This document shows positions 57,671-64,000 of a stretch of DNA of 64,000 nucleotides, in pieces. The stretch comes from Schistocerca nitens (taxonomy: Eukaryota > Arthropoda > Insecta > Orthoptera > Acrididae). The notes beneath the pieces are model-generated. The model ran no database searches. It had not been told where the DNA came from and saw nothing but the letters and a program-made list of their open reading frames with translations. Position 1 is the stretch's first letter. Every line of letters begins with the position of its first letter. The position numbers and the translations under genes were made by a program. The stretch is taken from assembly GCF_023898315.1 (NCBI RefSeq), contig NC_064617.1:618379000-618442999 (forward strand), given 5' to 3'.

Positions 57671-60600
57671 CAAGTGTGTTAACGACCGTGTGGGTCCTAG
57701 TTGCTGTAACTGCAGTCGACGCATCACCTGTAGGTGACTGTCCGCCAGTAGATGCGCTGGATCACACAGACCATCTACCAGACAGCACAAACTGTTCACT
57801 TTTCTACAAATGTGATCACGCAGCACCTGTATTGTTTATATGTCCTGATGGACTCCACTTCAACCCTGTGCTGGAAGTATGTGACTGGCCAGACCGTGCA
57901 GGCTGTTCAGGTGCATCACCATCAACTGTAGCACCAAGCTCATCCTCAGCTGCTCCTACAAGTGCTGCCACAACAGCAGCTCCAACGGCAGCACCAAGCT
58001 CATCCACAGCTGCTCCTACAAGTGCTGCCACCACAGCAGCTCCAACGGCAGCACCCAGCTCAACAGCCAATCCGACATCTGCTCCATCAGAAGACTGCCC
58101 AGCAGTCGGCACCTGCCCACAATATGAAGATGAGAACTCTATTGCTAAGCACCTCCCCCACGCAACAAACTGCAGCCAATTCTGTAAATGTGACCATGGA
58201 AAACCTGTCACATTCGACTGTCCTGCTGGACTCCACTTCAACCCTACACTGGAAGTATGTGACTGGCCAGACCAAGCAGGCTGTTCAGGTGGATCAGCAT
58301 CAACTGCAGCTCCCAGCTCTTCCACAGCTGCTCCTACAAGTGCTGCCACTACAGCAGCTCCAACGGCAGCACCAAGCTCATCCACAGCTGCTCCTACAAG
58401 TGCTGCCACCACAGCAGCTCCAACGGCAGCACCAAGCTCAACAGCCAATCCGACATCTGCTCCATCAGGAGGTTGCCCAGCAGTCGGCACCTGCCCACAA
58501 TATCAAGATGAGAACTCTATTGCTAAACACCTCCCCCATGCCACAAACTGCAGCCAGTTCTGTAAATGTGACCATGGAAAACCTGTCACATTCGACTGTC
58601 CTGCTGGACTCCACTTCAACCCTACACTAGAGGTATGTGACTGGCCAGACCAAGCAGGCTGTTCTGGTGGATCAGCGTCAACTGCAGCTCCCAGTTCATC
58701 CACAGCTGCTCCCACAAGTGCAGCCACTACAGCAGCTCCAACTGCAGCACCAAGCTCATCAACAGCTGCTCCTACAAGTGCTGCCACTACTGCAGCTCCA
58801 ACGGCAGCACCAAGCTCATCCACAGCTGCTCCTACAAGTGCTGCCACTACAGCAGCTCCAACGGCAGCACCAAGCTCAACAGCCAATCCGACATCTGCTC
58901 CATCAGGAGACTGCCCAGCAGTCGGCACCTGCCCACAATATGAAGATGAGAACTCTATTGCTAAGCACCTCCCCCATGCCACAAACTGCAGCCAGTTCTG
59001 TAAATGTGACCATGGAAAACCTGTCACATTCGACTGTCCTGCTGGACTCCACTTCAACCCTACGCTAGAGGTATGTGACTGGCCAGACCAAGCAGGCTGT
59101 TCTGGTGGATCAGCGTCAACTGCAGCTCCCAGTTCATCCACAGCTGCTCCCACAAGTGCAGCCACTACAGCAGCTCCAACTGCAGCACCAAGCTCATCAA
59201 CAGCTGCTCCTACAAGTGCTGCCACTACTGCAGCTCCAACTGCAGCACCAAGCTCATCGACAGCTGCTCCTACAAGTGCTGCCACCACAGCAGCTCCAAC
59301 GGCAGCACCAAGCTCAACAGCCAATCCAACATCTGCTCCATCAGGAGACTGCCCAGCAGTCGGCACCTGCCCACAATATGAAGATGAGAACTCTATTGCT
59401 AAGCACCTCCCCCATGCCACAAACTGCAGCCAATTCTGTAAATGTGATCATGGAAAACCTGTCACATTCGACTGTCCTGCTGGACTCCACTTCAACCCTA
59501 CACTAGAGGTATGTGATTGGCCAGACCAGGCGGGCTGTTCAGGTGGATCAGCGTCAACTGCAGCTCCCAGTTCATCCACAGCTGCTCCCACAAGTGCAGC
59601 CACTACAGCAGCTCCAACAGCAGCACCAAGCTCATCAACAGCTGCTCCTACAAGTGCTGCCACTACTGCAGCTCCAACGGCAGCACCAAGCTCATCCACA
59701 GCTGCTCCTACAAGTGCTGCCACTACAGCAGCTCCAACGGCAGCACCAAGCTCAACAGCCAATCCAACATCTGCTCCATCAGGAGACTGCCCAGCAGTCG
59801 GCACCTGCCCACAATATGAAGATGAGAACTCTATTGCTAAGCACCTCCCCCATGCCACAAACTGCAGCCAATTCTGTAAATGTGATCATGGAAAACCTGT
59901 CACATTCGACTGTCCTGCTGGACTCCACTTCAACCCTACACTAGAGGTATGTGACTGGCCAGACCAGGCGGGCTGTTCAGGTGGATCAGCGTCAACTGCA
60001 GCTCCCAGTTCATCCACAGCTGCTCCCACAAGTGCAGCCACTACAGCAGCTCCTACAGCAGCACCAAGCTCATCAACATCTCCTCCTACAAGTGCTGCCA
60101 CTACAGCAGCTCCAACGGCAGCACCAAGCTCATCCACAGCTGCTCCTACAAGTGCTGCCACTACAGCAGCTCCAACGGCAGCACCGAGCTCAACAGCCAA
60201 TCCAACATCTGCTCCATCAGGAGGTTGCCCAGCCGTCGGCAGCTGCCCACAATATCAAGATGAGAACTCTATTGCTAAGCACCTTCCCCATGCCACAAAC
60301 TGCAGCCAGTTCTGTAAATGTGACCATGGAAAACCTGTCACATTCGACTGTCCTGCTGGACTCCACTTCAACCCTACATTAGAAGTATGTGACTGGCCAG
60401 ACCAAGCGGGCTGTTCAGGTGGATCGCCATCAACTGCAGCTCCTAGCTCATCCTCAGCTGCTCCCACAAGTGCAGCTACTACAGCAGCTCCAACTGCAGC
60501 ACCAAGCTCATCAACAGCTGCTCCTACAAGTGCTGCCACTACAGAAGCTCCAACTGCAGCACCAAGCTCATCGACAGCTGCTCCTACAAGTGCTGCCACT

Positions 60601-60858
60601 ACAGCAGCTCCAACGGCAGCACCAAGCTCAACAGCCAATCCAATAGGAGACTGCCCAGCAGTCGGCAGCTGCCCACAATATGAAGATGAGAACTCTATCG
60701 CTAAGCACCTTCCCCATTCATCTGACTGCACCAAGTTCTGCAAATGTGACCATGGTACACCTGTTACATTTGACTGCCCTGCTGGGCTCCATTTCAACCC
60801 TACACTGGAAGTATGTGACTGGCCATACCGTGCTGGCTGTGCAAATAGTTCAGCTTGA
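57671..60858 (+). CDS. Secreted mucin-like peritrophin with eight chitin-binding type-2 domains (exon 2)
   Basis: Binds chitin through CBM14 (peritrophin-A) domains; likely an extracellular protein of the midgut peritrophic matrix or of cuticle lining. With exon 1 the predicted protein is 1,066 residues. Domain 1 (residues 28-83) has the classic six Cys, spacing C-17-C-5-C-9-C-12-C-7-C. Domains 2-8 (147-209, 273-335, 419-481, 565-627, 711-773, 857-919, 999-1061) each have eight: one extra in AVGTC or AVGSC and one in QFCKC where FYKC is usual. Most keep a GLHFNP-LEVCDWP core and an NCS glycosylation sequon; domain 8 has DCT instead. Linkers of 63-83 residues repeat STAAPTSAATTAAPTAAPS units, suited to O-glycosylation. 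The frame is open upstream to a GTG at 57631, but that part is intron. Confidence 0.93.
58474..60225 (+). repeat. Coding tandem repeat, four 438 bp units
   Basis: The domain-plus-linker unit starts at 58474, 58912, 59350, 59788 and again at 60226, exactly 438 bp (146 codons) each time. Flanking units at 58096 (378 bp) and 60226 (426 bp) are shorter by losing linker copies. Linkers themselves repeat in steps of about 60 bp. Units are very alike, which points to recent duplication or gene conversion. Confidence 0.95.
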
Positions 60859-61425
60859 TAGGCATGTGCTACCAAAATGGCTACTATAGCTTCAGCCTAC
60901 CAATATGACTACTATAGTTTCAGCCAAACTAAGTAGTGGTACACCTGGTAGATCCACAGTGTTATTCGCCAATAAGACGCTTATGATTCAGTTTTACCTT
61001 GTCTTACATATTTTGAAGATTCTATTGTTAAGCATCTCGGACGTTGAACCAACTGAGGTCTATATTACCTTTGCAGCCATGGCGCATCAATCGCTGAAAT
61101 ATTTTCTTTTGAGCTGTTTTTCAGAATGAAACTGTATGTGTGAGACTCTCCTTTTGACTCTATATGTGACTAAGTGAATATCTAATAGATGTATTTATCT
61201 TTAAATTTATATTTCTTTTTATTCATGCAACTGTGTAATGTAGAAAAATCATTTCATGATACACAGCAGAGTGTTACGTTTAGTTTTACTGAACTCATAT
61301 TTAGACTCTTTACATAGACGTAGAAACGACAGATGTCACATATATAGAAATGTTTTTTTTTGTCCACTGAAATACAATGTCCATTTTTGTTTTCGAATCT
61401 GTATAATAAATAATGATTGCATTTA
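60859..61425 (+). other. 3' UTR of the peritrophin gene (predicted)
   Basis: Runs from the TGA at 60856-60858 to a canonical AATAAA at 61405-61410. Transcript end would be about 15-25 bases later. No earlier AATAAA is seen in the stretch. Length about 570 bases. Confidence 0.5.
61405..61410 (+). terminator. Polyadenylation signal AATAAA
   Basis: First canonical hexamer downstream of the peritrophin stop codon. Not verified by transcript data. Confidence 0.5.
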
Positions 61426-62955
61426 AAAGGTCTTTCGATCTTTATAGGCCCTGGACCGTACAGCATTCCTTCTATCTGTGATACTGACACTATAAAATAC
61501 ACATTTCTCCATGTTTCCTCCTGGTATCTCCGTATAATGATTTCACTAAGTCTGGGGTTTCTTTAGATTACATGTTTTGGCTGTTTTGTGAGAAATCACC
61601 TGCATTATGGTACTCTTAACTTTCTTATTATCACATTAGGTGATGTTTGAGCTTATGAACTGTATGAATCAGCAAACATAAATTTATTGTTTCAAAAGCA
61701 GAATGCATGTCATAGTAGCCTTCAAGTCTAACGGAATCGGGTAGTCATCTTGTTTTTCCCGTCTACCTCTGATTTGCAGTTCTTGACGGTGTAACTGTGC
61801 TGTTGCTTGAAGTTTCAGACACAGCTTCGTGTCTAGGCAGCAGTCACATGTACACTATCGCTTGAAATACGTGTCTATATCGACTCCGTTAATCGTGAAA
61901 ATATTATCGACGAAAATGAAATTCTCGACGTGGCTTGACATCTGAAAACAAGGTACCTACCTGTTATGACGGGGACCATTACGTTGTATCACTTTACTCA
62001 TCAAGTAAAACTATGTGACAATGCATGCGGGCTATCCACCAAAGGAAAGCTCACCGTCTCATCACGCTGACTATGGTTCGTTTATCAGTATCAAACATCA
62101 CACTACCAAGCAAATAGCCAACGGAAATACATTCCACGCACTTGTTTAGCAGTAGTAAAACGTTAGAATCGACATTCGATCAAAGGCATTCTTTATTTGT
62201 GTAATTACATATTGGCTAAAGACTAATCTGATAGTGAAACGAAAAAATTTGTCTTCTGTCAGGAAGAGCCGAAACAAAAAGCAGGTTTCCCTACAGGAAT
62301 CAGCTACATCAGAAAAATTATGGATATGGGTAGATTTAATTTCCCTGTCAACGGCATAGTTATACAATTTTATTATTTTTTTCCGAATGATCATCAAAGG
62401 AAAAGTAACATAAAGCTACGAATGAATGTAAATTAATCAGGGAGACGTATGGCTGATGACAGAGATAACACAGGTCACAGAGATAACTTATAGATACACT
62501 AATGTAAGTGAAAAACTGATCAACTGAAACTAGCAAATTATTGTGATTAATTATTGTTTTACTATCGTAAATAACACAAAACAAAATGTCACGAAATAAA
62601 ATGTATTTTCTACAAAAAAAAAAAATTCAGTAAGAGCTTGATGTTGTTACGTATCGTGGAGTATGAAGCCCGGAAAAAGAGTCCAAACATTAAAAATTAA
62701 AACGTCAGCAAGCAAAACTGGCGCATCAGCACATATAAACTCGTGTTCAGAAAAATCAGAACCCCTTGAAGACTGGAGATAGGACATTCATATTCGCAGG
62801 ACTTGTACACTAGTACGTTCTGCAGACGTGATTAGCATTGGAACCATGTCGGCCCGTGGGTCCAAGGTCAAGATCGATATCGCGGCGCAACGCCCTTTAT
62901 CCATAAAATATGCCTGTTGTTCTCGTCGTTGCTATAAATCGAAGGTAATGTAACA
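61426..62955. other. No recognisable feature
   Basis: AT-rich with no supported frame. An A-run at about 62617 may be a decayed retroelement tail, but no body was recognised. Confidence 0.35.
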
Positions 62956-62979
62956 GCGTGACTTGAGCAGGCGTGCAGG

Positions 62980-63983
62980 ATGACTCGAAGACGTATGAAC
63001 GAATCGTACCTTCAAATCAGTCAGTTTAAAAGAGGACGGATTATTGGCACGAACGAATGTGATGCATTCATCCGGGTGTATCGGGTGTGTTCAGAACGAT
63101 TCACGGAGGACCATATAACACGACGAGATTGGTCAGGTCGCCCCACACAGACCACCCGTCGAGAAGATCAAAACTTCATCCGAATGGCATTGCGGAACAG
63201 ATCTGCTTCCTCCTCGGCTCCGGCGCAACAGTGGAACAGTCTGACCCATTGTACACTATCAGAGGTGACAGTCAGTCGCCGTTTATTACGGCAAGGGTCA
63301 CGTGCACGCAACCACTTCTCCGCCTACCTTTGAAAAATGTGCAGAAACATGCTAGACGGCCATGGTGTATGGTGCGACGTCATTAGGGTTAGGAATGGCA
63401 TGAGGTGGTGTTTTCGGACGAATCCAGGTTCTGCTTGTCTGAAAATGATGTCTGAATTTTTGTTCGCCGCAGACAGGGCGAGCGGCATCACAGCGATTGC
63501 ATTTGCAAAAGACATTCAGTGCCAACTCAAAATCGTACGATGTGGGATATTATTGGGTAGAACCACAAATCAAAGTTGGTGTGTGTTCAGTGCACTGTGG
63601 CCAGTGTGACCTACTTGAATGACATCTTGCAACCAGTAGCCACACCTTTTCTGCACAACAACCCAAACGCCATTTCTCAGCAAGACAACACACGACAACA
63701 TGTTGCTGCATAAACACGTATCTTCTTGATGTCACAGGATGTCAGCCTTTTGCCCTGGCCCACCAGATCACCAGACTTCTCGCCACGCTAAAATGTGTGG
63801 GATGTGGTGAAAGGACGGGTGTATCGCTGTGACCCAATACCAACCACCGCAGATGAACTTTGGAACCCGGTAAATGAAGCATGGACGGCTATACCACATG
63901 ACGCCATTCGCGCCTTATGCACGTCGATGACATCACGCATGGAACAAGTTACTAGGGCCCATTGCGTACCCAGCACCTACTAG
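62980..63983 (+). pseudogene. Tc1-like transposase, frame-broken
   Basis: The N-terminal frame (62980-63333) reads MTRRRMNESYLQISQFKRGR, then TRREDQNFIRMALRNRSASS and VTVSRRLLRQGSRARN, a Tc1-type DNA-binding region. The frame breaks at about 63333. The first Asp region near 63405 reads VVFSDESRFCLSENDVR after a shift. Near 63675 it reads NAISQQDNTRQHVAA (second Asp) and near 63755 LPWPTRSPDFSPR, then a stop where the third catalytic residue is expected. It continues NVWDVVKGRVYRCDPIPTTA to the end near 63981. Multiple lesions; terminal repeats not identified. Confidence 0.85.
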
Positions 63984-64000
63984 GCAACAGGACACATGCT

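Noticed and set aside
58503-59420. 305-residue antisense ORF and other long frames over the peritrophin array
   Set aside because: They are by-products of a GC-rich coding repeat that lacks stops in several frames. Their text is low-complexity Ala/Val/Gly or Gln/Leu and has no start context or domain.
58096-60651. Regular 438 bp repeats as a CRISPR array or satellite
   Set aside because: The repeats are in-frame coding units of a chitin-binding protein; unit size and content do not fit CRISPR or non-coding satellite.

Overview
The window looks like a stretch of a very large, repeat-rich insect genome, most likely an orthopteran of the grasshopper/locust type (Schistocerca-like). This rests on: no operons and few long ORFs; many tRNA-derived SINEs whose sequences I recall as typical of Schistocerca; dense mariner/Tc1, hAT and non-LTR elements nested in each other; and one clear insect-type gene, a mucin-like chitin-binding peritrophin. 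The organism call is from recall and was not checked by a search.

Layout. 1-7.5 kb: unique-looking DNA with four copies of one tRNA-derived SINE, a deleted mariner (4260-5160) and a Tc1 5' fragment. About 8.1-15.9 kb: one decayed non-LTR retrotransposon (R1/I-like: gag-type CCHC knuckles, endonuclease, reverse transcriptase, acidic tail), split by a 1.15 kb long-inverted-repeat element whose two arms both carry tRNA-like sequence, and by two deleted mariner/Tc1 elements. 17.5-18.1 kb: Tc1 remnant. 18.8-23.7 kb: a second LINE on the minus strand, split by a 2,977 bp Tc1/mariner-type transposon with ~440 bp inverted repeats. 24.2-25.3 kb: Tc1 remnant. 27.2-28.8 kb: a 1.6 kb DNA transposon. 30.5-31.8 kb: a 5S-rRNA-derived SINE interrupted by a 5'-truncated LINE with a 10 bp target duplication. 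34.0-35.5 kb: a DNA transposon interrupted by a SINE. 37.6-40.5 kb: an end-to-end hAT element with 8 bp target duplications, interrupted by a SINE. 40.6-45.8 kb: mariner, Tc1 and DUF4817-type transposase remnants. 46-51 kb: sparse, two SINEs and a LINE scrap. 51.2-61.4 kb: the peritrophin gene. 63-64 kb: another Tc1 remnant.

The only host gene I can support is the peritrophin. I predict a TATA-containing promoter with two GATA motifs near 51.23-51.29 kb, a tiny first exon (51363-51375), a ~6.3 kb repeat-bearing phase-1 intron, and one large second exon (57671-60858). Eight chitin-binding type-2 domains are separated by Ala/Pro/Ser/Thr mucin linkers. Seven of the eight domains carry an extra pair of cysteines.

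The most unexpected structure is not a gene. Roughly 2.2-6.8 kb and 26.5-33.7 kb align with each other in inverted orientation as a collinear chain of diverged but plainly homologous blocks. Each side is interrupted by its own transposon insertions. This is either an old inverted segmental duplication or two opposed copies of a large unclassified repeat.
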